From positions 218,183 through 282,182 of the forward strand of contig MNCI01010819.1 in the NCBI GenBank assembly GCA_015680685.1: a DNA stretch of 64,000 bases, written 5' to 3'. The position numbers and the translations under genes are program-made. The notes under the pieces are model-generated. The model searched no databases. It was not told where the DNA came from and saw nothing but the letters and a program-made list of their open reading frames with translations. This document shows, in pieces, positions 35,501 through 50,500 of this stretch. Within the stretch, counting starts at the first letter, position 1. Every line of letters begins with the position of its first letter. Origin of the DNA: Gnetum montanum. Its lineage: Eukaryota; Streptophyta; Gnetopsida; Gnetales; Gnetaceae.

Positions 35501-38500
35501 ACACTAGGTACCATTCACAAAGTCGAAGATATTGGAATGAATGATGGTGGCAATAAAGTAAGCATACACATTTCTTCTCCAAGCAACGCTGACATTGGAA
35601 ACAACTGCATGGTTACTTCTACTGCTACTCATTTGGTAACACCTTCACAGTTAATGAGTTTAGCAGTTTCTTCTGAAAATATAGTTGATCCACTTCAAAA
35701 TCAGAAAGAGGATAATTGTGGCAGTGCACAAGAAATACAAAATTTGAAACATGACACTAAAGAAGAGACTGTTATTGGCTTAACTAAACCAACTAATTTA
35801 GGTGCAGTGAAGGAAGTTGAAAACATATTGAGCATTTCCACAATAATTGACGGTAAGATGACTTCTCAATCCCCAGAACAGGATGAAAATGGAAGAGAGA
35901 AACCTACTATACTTAATACAGTAGAATCCCAAAGCAAGGATGAGGAGGCTGAAGAGAGAGAGAATTCTTTGAATGTTCCTGTAGAAGATATTCATAGTTC
36001 GACAGATACAATTGGCACATTTTCAGAATCCAATGCACCAAGTGCTAATTTACATTCGCCGTTCTCTGGAAAGGTTAAGAAATCCAAGAAATATGGTGCA
36101 GGATCTGCACCTTCCTCGGCATCAGGTAGCCCATTCACTTCCTTGGGGTCATCTGACGGAGATCCTAGTACTTCATCTGGTGTTTTGTCCACAGAAGCAA
36201 TTTGTGCACAGTTTTTGTCAATGCACGATTCTCTCAATCAGGTCTGTGTTTTTGATATTATGTGGAGGGAATCTCTTTTGAATTTGTCTTATTTCTTCTT
36301 GTCTAGGTAGAATGCTCCTCATATATCATTTAATTTTTAATTTTTGTGTGTGTTTGAAAAGTGTCTCACGAAGAAAACTATAAAGTCTTTAATGCTCTCA
36401 TTGTAGTAAAGCATGCTGCTATGATTACCCTTCTTTCACTTCTCAATGTTTTAGTGCATTAAGATTTTTATATCCTTTATACATGTAATCCTGTGAAGTC
36501 AGATTTGTTAAACTCTCTTTGTAATTTTATATTTTTGAGCAGATGCAATGCTACGTTTTAATGGAAAATTGAAGAATTAATGCTGGAGGCAGCTATTTTG
36601 TTTTGACTAATATATCTTTGGTTTAATGCATAGTAACTTTTAGGCTTTTTAATCATAATACCAGTGTTAATATTATTATGTTGAGGGTGTTGGTGGATGA
36701 GTGATTTTGAGAGTTTAGGGAAGCCCTAAAGCTGAAGCTTGAGTTGTACCTTGAATCTCTCAAGCTAGAAAGGAAGCCTCTGCATTGCTTTCCCATGGAA
36801 GATACTTTATTTGAAGCATATCAATCACTATTTTGTGTATGCCAATACTAGGTGGCATAAGTTGGTTAACTCATTGTTTGATAAGGATTTTCAGGAAAAA
36901 GGTTGCCAGTTTGAAATACACATCAGCATTGTTGTATTTTTCTATAATTATTGTAATGTATCATGTTGGCTAGGTCTTGGGCTGTACTTATAGTCAGATG
37001 TTTTGGGTTCTGGAACCTTTCCTATTTCATTGTGTATTTTGCCAACTAAAGTATATTTCACCTAGCAATCCTTTTGCTTTGTATGTAATAGGTTATGAGT
37101 TTGAAATATGCTTGAGGCACCTTTATATTCTTACATGTTCTAGCTCTCTTCTACCAAAGTATGTTGTTGTTCATTGTGTCCTAAGGGTACATATAGCCAA
37201 AGTCTTAGTTCTAAAAACTTCCTATTTTATGGTGTATTTTCATTATTACTGGTATTTCTTATTTCCTTATTTGTCCAACTTTCCTGCCCTTATCTAAAAT
37301 GGGAATTGAATGAACAAAGCAGGGCCCATTTTATCCTCAAGTGTGTAAAAATATTATCTTTTTCATTCATTTTTGGAGCAATTGGAACAGTAGATCATAA
37401 TTTAAGAACTGAAAATTGGGTTTGTTTGGTTTTTCAAGCAAAAGAAGAAGCTCAAATGCTTTCCAGTTCATGATATCTTGAATGGATTATGGATATGTGA
37501 AATGATGAATTTAACAAACTTAGCAAGGGACCTTTGCATGTAAAATGTCAACGACTAAATCTATATGCTAAGCTGAGAACAGGTGCTTAAGTGTAAAGTG
37601 TTATATTACTTTATAATTCTTCTAAAGTATCATGTTGGCTATAAGTAGAGTTATAAATGGTCCAGTAGCATAAATTAATATTTACATCACTAAGTGGGTT
37701 TGTAAGTTAAAGATATAGGAAAGGGTGTTTTAGCAAAATCACATGGATGAGATGAATGCATTGTACATAAATTTGAATGTTTTACAAGTTAGTTTCCTAT
37801 GATGAAGGGATGCGAATTTCCATATTCATTATATTCCATATGTACCTCTTCAAAATTTTACAACTCATGTTTTTACATGCATGCTAAGGAAGATGGTTCA
37901 AAACATTACTAAGCTTGTTAATGAAGTCTTTCTAAGTGGAAGAGTGAAGCTTTCATACTCAATATGCCTTAAAGGTAGTTGTTAAAGTATTGTTGGTAGT
38001 AAATGAGGGGAGGAGGTATTATCCTATATGATTCAAAAACATGCTCTTAGATGAATATACCAATTTTGAATCATCTGAGAAGGCTCTGGTGTTATTATTT
38101 CAGTAATTATTGATCTTGTAGACTCCTTGATATTAGATTAGTGTTCTTAATTCGAGATAATGGACAAATTTTCACAATTAGAGGTGTCTTTTTATGTTTG
38201 AGAAATGATGAAAAAATGATATCCTTAGCATAAATAATAGATGATAGAGGGTTTATAAATTACCTCTCTTACTCATCTTTCTGTATGTGAATCTTGGTGA
38301 ATTCTAGATTCATTTCTTTGAGTTGGACACTGAACATACATAATTCTCATAAGGTGGATTTGTTTTATGCTATGGTATCATAGAAATTTACCAAGGATTA
38401 AGTCATTATATTAACTTATTCCTGCCAAGAGTACAGGTTTAATAATATAAACATATGTTTGCGTTGATTGTGGAATGGTGGATAAAGCTCTTGTTTTCAG

Positions 38501-41500
38501 TTCTAATTCTTCTTGTGAGAATTCTTTATCTCTACTACATAGGTTGGATGGTTCACACAATTCTCTTCTTCGGATTCTTGTCTCTCCTTCTACTAGGTTG
38601 ATTGAGGTGACCATCTCTTATTTAATTAATTTGGTTGAGAGGACTTAGTTCCAGCAAAACTTTCTGTTAGAGGGAGGAGTGGTCTTATGTTTGTCTTTGG
38701 TACGGTATATTGTTGATGACATCTTCTGATTTTTGTAGACAGATATTCTTCCTCACCTGTCTCTTGCTCAGATGAGGTGCATCTGTACCATTACTTCACA
38801 GATCACTTCTTCTTTAGCTTACCCATTGTACGATTCACAGATAGCATATCCTGTCTCCACCCCTCGTGGATTGCAGGTCTTCCCTTTTTGATGTCAACTA
38901 TGAATGGGACCTTCTTCCCCAATATGTGTCTTCATCACACGCCTTAGTTTTTCTCCACTCTTCACCTCTAATGCATATTCTCTTATCCATATATGGATTT
39001 ATATAAGATTGTTTATTAATCGCCTGGACCGATGTTGTCATTGGATTTAGAGATATGTCTCTTGGCAACCAAATGAGCGCATTTTGTATTTCCCTGTTTA
39101 TCTGTTATATCACACATGAGCTTTTAAGAATGGTTTTGTCATAGTTAGCGTTACCTAACAGAAACAAATTATGGATATCGCTTGATTGAAAATGTTTTCT
39201 ATATTTTTCATGTACATAGTTGGCTCTTTACAAGCTGCTATATTTCTCAATCTGTACCTTCAACACTGGCATGTTTCAGTGCATGCAAACTTTCCTGTGT
39301 AGCTGTGGTAATATGGGCTTGCAACTGAGTCCAACTTTTGTGGTTGTGGTTTTGGTAAAGCTTTTTTAAAATAGGTGAAACTTACCTTTCCTGCAATGGA
39401 CTAGTTACGTTTACTTGTGATTGATAGTGCTTGTTGACCAGTGTTACTAGACTTGGACTTTGTGAGTCACTTGGTTTTCTTATCACCAACTTGGACTTGG
39501 TGAGTTACTTGTGTGACTTGCAGAAAACTCAGCCCAACTGGCAGGACATTTGATTTGAACGCCCTTTAAACCCCTTGGAATATATAAAAAATCAAACTCT
39601 ACTCATGAGTCGTGACTGTCCTGGCCACGGGAAAAAACCCATAACTCTGCAAGTCCTCGCAGAAACTCAGTGAATTTTGTAATGGTGCTGTTGACTGGAT
39701 GAGTCCTTTTGTTACTTTAAGTTTTGACAGTGAAGCTAGGTATGCAGTTTTGTAAACTTGTTTTTTAGAAAACCAGTTTTAGTTGTTTGGAAAAAAATAT
39801 TTTAAAAACCCTAGCTTGTTTTAAAAATACTCTGTCAAAGATCCCTAAAAGAGGTGAAAAAGAAACATATCCCAATATCAAGGTTACTATTGCACTAATT
39901 TATTTGAATCCTTCTAAGTTATCTGCTCATTGCAATAGGCTACTACGAATAGTGATAAGTGAATTTTTTTACGTCATCTTGCTGTAGCGCTCAACAAGTA
40001 GCATTCCCGTGATGGGAACATGTCCCAAATCATATCGAGATACATGTAGGACATGATTGACTTTGACTATGTCCCAGAGATACCTGTAATGCCCCTAGAC
40101 GTCTCCTAGATCCATTGTTCAGCACTATCAAAGGACGGCAGCGGAATAAGGTCTCTCTGAACTAGTTGCTGCAAAAATTTCAGCTTCTTTGTGGTTGTTT
40201 TTGACAACCACAAGTTGACTACGAGTTGGCAAATGGTCATGGTATTTTACCATGGGTTGTGGTGGCTGACCACAAGTCATGGTCAAGTTGTGTTGTAATG
40301 CCACGGGTCGTTGTCTATCTGGAACAAAAATATAAACTCTGAGGATAGCATGAGCTCGCCATGAGTCATGGTTAGGTCATGGTGAATGTTTCAGCTTTGT
40401 TTTGGCCCCTTCTTACTCTTTTGGGAAATTCATTCAATCCTTAATCTTCTAAGACCTTTTTCTGTATACAAACATACTTATATCTCCTAATACATTAAAG
40501 TTAAGACATCACAACATCAAAGTAAAGGCTACCGCTACATCAAAGTAAAGACATTTTTTGGGCCTTAAAAACAACAAAAATCTTTAGTAGTATGCCTGGT
40601 TTACAACAACAAATCGAATTGAGTAAAGATAATTGGATAGTGGAATGGTTTAAAATAATAAAAACATTCTAACTAACTTTCTTAGGAAAATCATATATGG
40701 ATAGGACCTAACATGTCCCTAATGCGTCTCTACAATGTCTTTGAAAAGTCTTCACATTCTCAAACATGGTTGGGTCACTGGGACCTGTGAAACATAGGTT
40801 CTTTGTATTAGCACATCTTGTTTGGGAATTAGGGATGAGGTTTCTGAAAACACATCAGGCAAGGGCATCGTCCTGTTGTTTTGTTTTAGGCAGCTCCTTT
40901 GCTCCTTGGTTTTGTGGTAGTCTATCTCTTAGCATTTATCCTTGTGAGCTTGTCTTATGTGCCCATCTTGCAATGATGCTTCGAGCTGTCTTTTGCTATG
41001 TAATCTGCAAATCCAATTTTAGGTTTATCTTGCAATGGTGTGTTTAACTGTCTTTTGCTACGCAAGCTGCAAATCCAATTTTAAGTTTATCTTGCAAAGG
41101 TGTTTCTAGCTGCCTTTTGCTCTGCAAGCTGCAAATCTAATTTTAAGTTTCTTCTTGCAAGGTTAGTATGCTTCAATTAGTTGACTCAGACATTCAATTC
41201 AATTTTTATGTGCTAGGTTAATGCATTAAAACCAAGTGGTAAGTTTGAGGTAATGCATCCATGTGCTAGCTTAATGCATTAAAACAATGGGTCGTGGATG
41301 TAACACATGATATGTTTGAGGTAGCTAGAATAACTATCGTATAAGGATTTTCGTATAGGGTTAGAGCATATACATTATTGCTTTCTAATATAGTGTATGT
41401 TTTTAATGCAAGATTATTGGAAATTTTAAAATAATAAAACTAGTGATTTTGTTTTGAATCTAAGATATACATAATCCTATGACCATTTATTCTAAGAATC

Positions 41501-44500
41501 AACCTCTTATACTAGGGAATAGTAAGGGAAGTATCAAGTATGCTTTGTATTTAAAGCCAAGACCACTATGATTATAGTATGCTATGTAGTTTATAATGTG
41601 CTTTATATGCTGAGGGTTTTACACACAAGTAGACCATCTGTAGCAACAAGGTATAAAACCAACACAATACTTTGGTAGAGTTTTGGTAATGTACTTTTTT
41701 TTGTGCAAAAAACCAAAAGGTGATGATTTAATCTTCAATATTTATAAACGAGCCATAATAGGCAAATTGTGATGCTAGACAAACCAAAAAGGAGCAATCA
41801 GAGCATGCTTGTAGACGGAGCCAAAACAAACCTGCATACTAGAACTAGATGACTTCAACATAACATTTTGGAGGAGAAACATAGGCAGGCCAAAGGCTAT
41901 GCAAACCAGAACAACAACACAAAGCAGATAATCACATAAACAGAAAATTGAACATTGCTAATAATATGACACTTCTATCTAAGAGCTGCAGACTTGGGAT
42001 AGATTGCTTGCTGTTAGAGGAGAGATTGTCCTTCAAGGGGAAATTTGCTAGGAAGGGGAAATAGGTAGGCAAGAGACAATTGTCAGGGTTGGGCAAAAGG
42101 CCTGGTGGAAGGGGGACCTATACTGGTGGAGTTAGGTGAGATGAATGGGGAATGGGGCAGGTGACACTATAGGGCATCTGGCGTGGGAGGGGTGGAGTTG
42201 GTCTTTTCAGTATCACCGTTCAGATTCTCAAGATTGATTGAAGACGAACTGTTGCAACCGGGGAAGTGCCTTTGGTAGGTCTATGTCAATGTGTGCCTTT
42301 GTGTTGACTTTGCATTCAAATCCTTTCATATCTGTCTTGGGTTGTTCTATGGTTTTCTTCTTCCTAGGCAGAAAAAAAGGAGTGCTCATTGGGCTTGAAC
42401 TTCAAGTTTCTTGTATGTTCACTAAGGCTCTGGTCTAGTTTTGCACACAGGTTTGTGAGGGGCGTTCATCATTGCCTGGTCTATCTTCCTTGGGTGTTGC
42501 TGGAGTGCTTGAAGCAGTGCATCTTTTATTGGAGCTCTTTTTAGCAAAGCCTAAGCCTTCTTCATACTTTACGTTGCGGAGCTTTTTTTAAAAAAATTGT
42601 TGCCTTTCATTGAGCTCATGTTCGATGTTTCATTTTTTGCATTGAGATTGGGGGGATTTTTCGTTAGGTCCTCCAGGAAGGTTGTTAGCAAAATGGATAG
42701 ACTGTTGGTGGTCCTCTTCAAGGACGTCAAACTCTTGGACACCCAATGGTGGGTAAGCACTTCCAAGAGCACCTCATGCTTCATAACTAGCAAACTTGTT
42801 GTACAAGCATAATTGATCACCTTTGGGAAAGTGTTTTCTAGGAAGACCAGAATATTAACAAATCGCCCCTCCTTAAGGGCCAAAAGGAAACAAAATTGCT
42901 CGCCAGTGAGCTAGTTGAAGCATTGACAAAAAAGGGTATCACAAACAGCTTGAGCCACCATGTCCCAAGGTTCCTGGTTTTTGGCTCTGTAGAACATCAC
43001 TTTGTGTTGCTTGCGGTGTGGCCCCTTTATGAAGAAAATCATTGTAGTTTCCTTTTTTTGTCGGTGAGCCTTTGAGAAGACGGTTATGCTCCACAGGAAG
43101 TCTTGCGAGTGCTATCGCAGACATTGTCACCCTTTACTTGAAAAGAGCTATCAAGTGCTATTGTTCTAGGTTTGGGTCGCTGTGGTTACTATCCCAAACA
43201 TTAGGGTCAAGAAAATGGCAAAGTTATCCAAATCCTTTGACTTGAAAGAGTGCCAATGTCGTAGAGACCCTAAGTTCCGTGGTGTTTGCTAGTTCATGAG
43301 CGATGGGGTGCCAACCCATGCTGAAACTTAGTAAAGAAGGCAGTGTTGCTCCATTCAGGGACAAGTGAGTGCATTGTAAATTCAAAGCTGAGGGGGCATA
43401 CAAGATTCATTTTGGAAGATGATCGCATTTCTTTTCTTACATATGACCCAAGCAAAGGTTGAATACATGCTTGCCCCATATCATTTATTGGTATTCATGT
43501 CACAGTCATTGGGTGAATGAGGGTGCCGTAGGGTAATTACAATAGCTTTTTGAGCAGCATGTGAACATGTGCAAAGTACAAACAATCAATGCAACGATGT
43601 TATGGGATTTTAGAGTCAATTTGACATAGGGGGTAGTGACTTAGGCCTTGAAAGGAGTGCCTTTGTAATCTGTCCCACATGAGGACCACCCTGGAAGAGA
43701 GTTGCCATAAGAAGATACCAATCAGTTTGGCAAAAATGGGAATATTTAGATGGATGCTGAATGTTTCAAGAAAAGATAAATCACACTATATAGACTTCAA
43801 AGGAAGGTTTGGAATGAGGTTTACTTTAGATAAGCTATAGGAATGATGTTTTGATCATGTCCAAAAAAGATCAGATGATGTGCCTATCAAAAAATGTTAC
43901 CACATCACAATTGTAGGAAGCTGCTGAAAGGAAGATGAAAAAAACATGAGAAAAAAACCATTGAAGATGACATGAAGAAGTTGTAAATCGATAAGGATCT
44001 AGTTTTTCATACAGGCAAATGACAAAAGAGCTCTCATGTAGCCAATCCCATTTTGTTGGGACAAGGCTAATAGGATGATGATGATGATACTGCTGAAACA
44101 TGTAGCTTTCTTTTATTGACCAGTCATTTAAATGGTACTTTCTTTTCTACAAATGCATTCAAAATGATCTCTTTTGATTAGCCTTTTCTCTACTATAGAA
44201 AAGGTTGCCAAAATAATTTCAAAGATTGCTTGACTTTTTCTCTTAAGGAAAATGTTTCACTTTGTGACAATATGAAAACAGAAAAGTCAAACATTGTATA
44301 TTCTGAATGGTTGTTAAAATTTATAGTTTTTTATTCATGTTTAGCCACTATGCATGTCAATATTGCTGTCTTTCCCTTAAATAAGAATGCAGTCGTATTC
44401 ATGGTTTTCTGTGATCTAGAGTTCATACTCATATGCTGACGTGAATGTTAAATATAATGTCATGTAGCTCTTGACTATGCACAAGGACATGCAAAAGCAA

Positions 44501-47500
44501 ATGCCTATGATGATTGCTGTACCAGTTGCAAAAGAGGGTAAGAGGGTGGAAGCTTCTCTTGTTCAGCGAATGGAAAAAGCTATAAAAGCTCAGGTGGATA
44601 ACCTGTGGACTAAATTTCAAGAAGAGAATGCAAAGCGTGATAAAGCTCAACGTGATCGGATGCAACAGTTAACTTCATTACTAAATTCTATTAATAAAGA
44701 CTTACCAACATCTTTGGAACGTGTTTTGAAAAAAGAAATTAGCTCGTTAGCTCCTACAGTAGCACGGATGGTTACTCCAGTTCTAGAAAAATCCATAACA
44801 AGTGCAGTTAATGATGCATTTCAGGTAAATTTTGCAACCAAATATTTCATGTCATTCTATATGCTTACATAGTTTTTAGTTTCTCATTTTAAATGCCTTT
44901 TGTCAGTCCGTGCTCTAACTACTGAAATGGCTAACAGAAAGGAATCAGTGAAAAGTCGTTGTCTCAGCTAGAGAAGCTAGTCGTGTCTAAGTTGGATAAT
45001 GTTGTATCCAGGCAAATTCAAACACAGTTTCAGTCGTCTGGAAAGCCAGCCCTTCAGGTATTTGACAAATGTAGAACTTCTATGCAATTCATAAGTTTTT
45101 CTGTATTAGCTTTTGTCTCTTGTATTTTTGTTATCTTTTCAAATCAATTCTCTTCTCATGTATGCAGGATGCATTAAGATCTAGTTTTGAAACATCTGTT
45201 ATTCCTGCCTTTGAAAGATCTTGCAAGGCAATGTTTGACCAAGTTGATACTACATTTCGCAAGGGAATGACTGAACACACAGCAGCTGTTCAGCAACAAT
45301 TTGCTTCTTCTCACACAACACTTGCATCAACCCTTCAGGTCTACCAACTAAGTATTTATGAGTATAATAATTAGTTTTATTTATCATGAAAAATTATGAG
45401 CATGAAAGAAAGAAAGAAAGAAATGGAGATATTTGAGAATGTATATGGAAGTGGACTTCTAGTAATCTCATCATCTTTAACTTCTGATCATCTACATATG
45501 CCTTACAATATCTATGTGTTTTTATTTTCTAGCTAGTTTTGAAATATCCTCGTGTACTTTAGTTGTCATGTTTGCAATATTAGCCTCCTTTTCAAACTCT
45601 GTACCCTTGCCATTGTCATTTATGGTTCACTGCTTTTTCCTGTTATTTTTTTCTTCTTTAATGCTTCAACTCCAGACTCCATTATAAATTTCATTTACTT
45701 TGTACTTTACTTCCTCAACAAATTAATATAGATTTTTTTCCCTGGTATGCTCAAAATCTTATGGGCTGAATTTGAAAATTCGACTTTACTGTGCTCACAT
45801 AATGATCCTTAATGTGCAAGTGCTCAAATGATGTTGAAGATTTCTTTTTAAAACACAAATTTGATCTTTAACCTGAACATATTTGTTCCCAATGTTTCTA
45901 CAACATGTCTCATTTCTGCTGCTTCTCTTCCTTTAGTTAAAAAAAAAAATGTAACAAGTGTTTTTATTCTTAATTAGAGTTCTAATAGTGTCAGAAAAAG
46001 AAACAAGTACTACAATTCATGCAATTCAGTAATCAAATATTTAAACATATTGATCATAAAAGAACTCTCAGATTTTCCATTCTGTTGTAATATGATTTTG
46101 TACCCTGAATTTATTCCTTGTTATTAGGATGCAAATGTATGCAATCGAAGCGTCAGTGGTTGAAATGAGAAAAGTCAAGAAGCTCTTGACATGTTTTGAA
46201 CTTGTTTTAGCCATTCTGTGAATTGAAGCAAGTTAGATGCTTATGTATGCCACAGTTTGGTGGTCTGGATATGATAAATTGGTAAAAGTATTGGTTGCCA
46301 ATGAAGTGATTGCTGTACTTATCTGTGCCAACTCTTATATGTTGGTTGCTGAATGATGGTTCTTTAGGTCTCCAAGCTGCAGATTCACAGGAGGTTTATA
46401 GACTGGAAGGGCTTCTTCTTATCCTTAGCTGTTAAAGGTACCATTAAAAAGTTTTCTCCTGCAGCCCAAGCTACATGTGCTTAATTATCTTCATTCACAG
46501 GAGATTGCTTCCTAGGTAGGTGGTGGCATCTCTGTATGCAGAAGTCTATGCAGTGTCCACATAGTGCCTTAGAGGAATGTCTAGGGTTATAATGCTGTCT
46601 AGACATATGCAGTGTCTAGGGTTATTAGGAAGCGTCAGTGGGTGACCTAGTTAGCCTCTCTAGAATGCTGTCTCTTGGATCTTTGAAAGAAGAGTAACAC
46701 ATGGACACACACACCATATCGCACATAGCATTGGCATAATCATTATCAAAGAGGATAGATGGCCATCATACAATCACAAATAAAGCCACGGTTTGACATA
46801 ATCTATCATCTATTCATTACTCCACATCACATGCCTTCCCACTATCATGCCCATGCCATCACACCTATGCTATACCGTTAAACAATCCATGACTCACACA
46901 ATCATAATATATGTTATCAGGGATATGACTCACAAACTGATACTATCATATACATAGCCCATGTGGTCGCTAGCATATCCACACTCAATGTAGCATGTGA
47001 AACGTTGCTGTTGATGTCAACGCTCCCATGCTCTCATGGGGCCATGATTATCAACGTCTCTATCTCTCTCTCTTAATAACCACAATAAAAATCATGCAAG
47101 TAGTGAGCGTTTAAACTATTAGGTGACAATCATTAATGGTGGTGGTTACAATTATTAATAATGACGGTTACAATGATTAATAATGGCGGCTACAATTATT
47201 AATGGTGGCGGAACCAATTATTAATGATGGCGGTTACAATTATTAATAATGGCGGTCACGGTCATTAATGGCAGACATTTCTGAAGTTATGGACATAGTG
47301 GCCACTTAAATTAGAGAACGTAGCCATCATTATGGAGGGTCGCAGCAGCTATAAAATAGAATCTGGAGGGGGGCTCTAGGGATCATGGAGAGGAGAGGTC
47401 CCGAAAACAGGCTTTGGCTATTAGTCTGAAGGGGCAGCTTCCTCTCCACTAAGCAATCATTTCTTTCTTTTCTTTTCTTTTTTTACAGGCTTCTAGTTGA

Positions 47501-50500
47501 TCTTCGTGGAGGATCCAAGGCAGGGGCCAATGGCTCAAAATCGGATCCTTGCGGGTCTTCTCGGTGACAGCAAGAGTTTGTCTCAGTGGTGCAAACGTGG
47601 GTGGACGATCTTCCTCTCTACGGCGGTGCACAAAGGTGGCAAACGACGGTAGACTTTTGAGAATTGCAGTTGTTGCCTTGTGCAGATTGCAGTGGGCAGT
47701 CTCTCTCTCTCTCTCTCTCATGCGATTGCAGTCTTCTTGCCCAGCACTGGATACCATCGGCAGTCACGGACCAGCAGCGTCAGTGGGACCAGGGAAAATT
47801 CAGTTCTTTTAATTACTTATTGTATTGAAGACAATTATTTAATTTAAATTCCAGATTTCTTTCTAGCTTATTATTTGCAAAAGGCCACGTAGCCCTCTCC
47901 AGCTGAGACTATTCCCAGGTTTCCGTACCCATACGGGAGGCACCCTAGGCAATAGTCTCCTAAAACGAGTTTTCTTTCCCGGTGTTGGTGTGACCAAAAT
48001 TTATGCATCAACAGTTGCCATGAGTACTCATCAATGGTCATTGCTTGTGGGTCTTTTATTTATCTAACCAGTGCTAGGGTCCATCAACCTGTGACTTGTA
48101 ACCACTAGCCTTTTGGAGGAGTGGTAATAGGGACAAACACACCTATGCCACATACCAGCCATAGGGATGAACACACCTATGCTTTTCCACTCTCAGGATG
48201 AGGCCTGAGATAGGAGCCTCCCTGATGCATCACAGTGGGGGTCAATGCATACTACCTCTAGGGTGCCTCATGGTCCACACCCTCATGTTAGCGCCACCCA
48301 CCAACAACCATGACAAGCATCATTGCGAAGACATGTACAAAGCCCGACTAGCTTAAGCCAACACATGCCATAAGCACAACACATCCAAAACCAACATAAC
48401 ATGACCACATATATCAAAACCTAGCTTTCACATTCATTTCATGAAAACAATACCACTATTCAACAAAACAAAATTTTACGCCACAACTAGATTTCTAGCA
48501 CTACATGCAATTCCATAAAATGATGATTATAATAACTCTCAAAATGATATATGCCCAAAGAGAAAAACCAATTCTGTGATTAGAAAGTACTTCCCAAGAC
48601 AATCCTAGCGACACTAAGTTCACCTAAATCAAACTCTTGGAAGCAAAGCTATGCGTGTCATAAGTTTGATTAATAAAATAATATTTAATTACCTTAAGGA
48701 AGGATTGAAACCCCCAAAACGCTTGTGCCCCAATAGGCCCCGAAAATATAATATTCCAATCATACCAGTCATCAACATGACATCATATTCCACAAGTCCA
48801 CATTGTACCATACATCACATATATATTAATAAACAGTTCGTAACCAAAACCGTACAATTTCGGGAAATATGCAAAATAACATGTCCAAGCTCAATCTTTG
48901 AGCTATCCGCCCCACATGCCCACATTGCATGATCATATACACTAATCCAGCACAAAAATACATGGAAAAGGTAAAAACAACCCACCAATTAGAGTTGTCG
49001 TGGTAGAAAGGCCGAAACAAGCAGAAAACACTCAAAAATCCAGCAAGATTCTGTTTTGCTCTAAACAAGTTCCACACCCACGTAGATACAACCGCAGCAA
49101 TCATAACTCTAGGTTCAGAGCAGAGAAAAATCCACTCACAAAGTTTAAAATTCAGAAAAGTGTAGAAAAGATGAAAGGCAGGAAAGAAACTGAAAGGAAA
49201 AAAAGAAAAAGAAAAAACAGGCTCCTGTTTGTTTATGTTTTCTCAGAAAAAAACAGAAACCCAAAATCCAATTTCTCTGGGTATGGGTAAGCGGTGGCAG
49301 GTTAGTGGGGAAAAAACAACATTACAACCTCTGCTTTTCATCATCAGCTTTTATTTAAAAAAAAAAACAAAGATGCGCTTCTCTTGTATTTTGCACGTGC
49401 CTCACGTCACGTGTATAAATCATTTGACTTCTTTTTTTTTAACTTTAACTTTAACTTTTCTTTAATGAAATTTTTGTTATAAGCTAATTTTCTTTTATCA
49501 CTACCTATCTAATACCCTGCACTTCCAACATGCATAACATGCGTAACAACCACAATGGGATATCAAATTAAAATCTGATTGAACCTATGGGATCCTTATC
49601 AAACGCTCTACACCTTCACATGCCAAAATCGCACCCAAGCATCACACAACATAGCACTATAGTTCGAATGCATAAAGACTGAAATTGCATATAAAGCTTA
49701 AATGCATACCAAATAAGTGCTCTTGTACCCCAAGCTAACATCCTTGCCAGTAACATCACCTGTCTAATGCATCACACAGGGCTAGTGTACATAATTATGT
49801 TATTTAAGCATTTAGAGACATCATAATCATAACATAAAGTTGAAAGCCTCATAACATTCAAAGTGCAATCATACTAAACTAACTTATCCCCGGTAACCCA
49901 CCAGGACTACACATGTAATGTATAAATCGTAAGCGTATGACCATACCTAATGTATCTGGATGGGATGTGACACTTGCATTGCTACTCTTGTTACAATCTC
50001 ATTCTCTTGTTTGTCTGCTTCCTTTACCAAGTTATCAATCTGAATCTTGTTTCTCTTGAATACCAATCCAAGGTCCCTTTTTTTCTTTAGGTATTTTACC
50101 ATGCATACATCTGCATTGTGGTGACTAGTCTTGGGTTTAGCAGTGTACCTTGCAAGTATTCTAATGGCTTAATATATATCAAGTTGGTGTTGGTGACATA
50201 GGTTAAACTTATAGGAATCTTTCAATACAGTGGTGCATCTGCATCTAGAGAGTCATCATCGTTTAGTCTCAAGTTTTGTTCCATTGAAGTTTAGACTTGG
50301 CTTCGTTCATTTCAAATACTTTCAGAAGGTCGTTGATGCACTTCTGCTAAAGTTTGATTGGGTTGTTCTGAAGTATTTCAATTGCTAAGTAATAGCTTAT
50401 TAGTCTTATATCAGGGATCTCAAATTCTTTTGCCAAGCTCCTCTTCATCTTTGCAATGCTTCTTTTACATATATGAAGAGATATGGCTTTTTACCATTTG

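Larger units (their letters stand above)
36242..44467 (+). other. VCS intron 6 (8.2 kb)
   Basis: This intron separates the Ser-rich linker exon (ending SMHDSLNQ) from the coiled-coil exon (LLTMHKDM). The protein reads straight across, so no missing exon is needed. It holds a 62-bp minisatellite, a 'ccatgggttgtgg' type repeat and an RTE LINE 3' fragment, listed separately. The parts 36300-38400 and 38640-40200, and 41200-43700, contain repeat-like sequence I could not classify. Confidence 0.6.

Noticed and set aside
42569-42883. 104-codon minus-strand frame in VCS intron 6
   Set aside because: It has a matching frame on the plus strand and no family features, and it lies inside an intron rich in repeats.
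47330-49980. Possible LTR retroelement with TATA-like ctataaaata and 'gggatgtgac'
   Set aside because: No paired LTRs, primer-binding site or coding domains could be found; left as unclassified repeat-like intron sequence.
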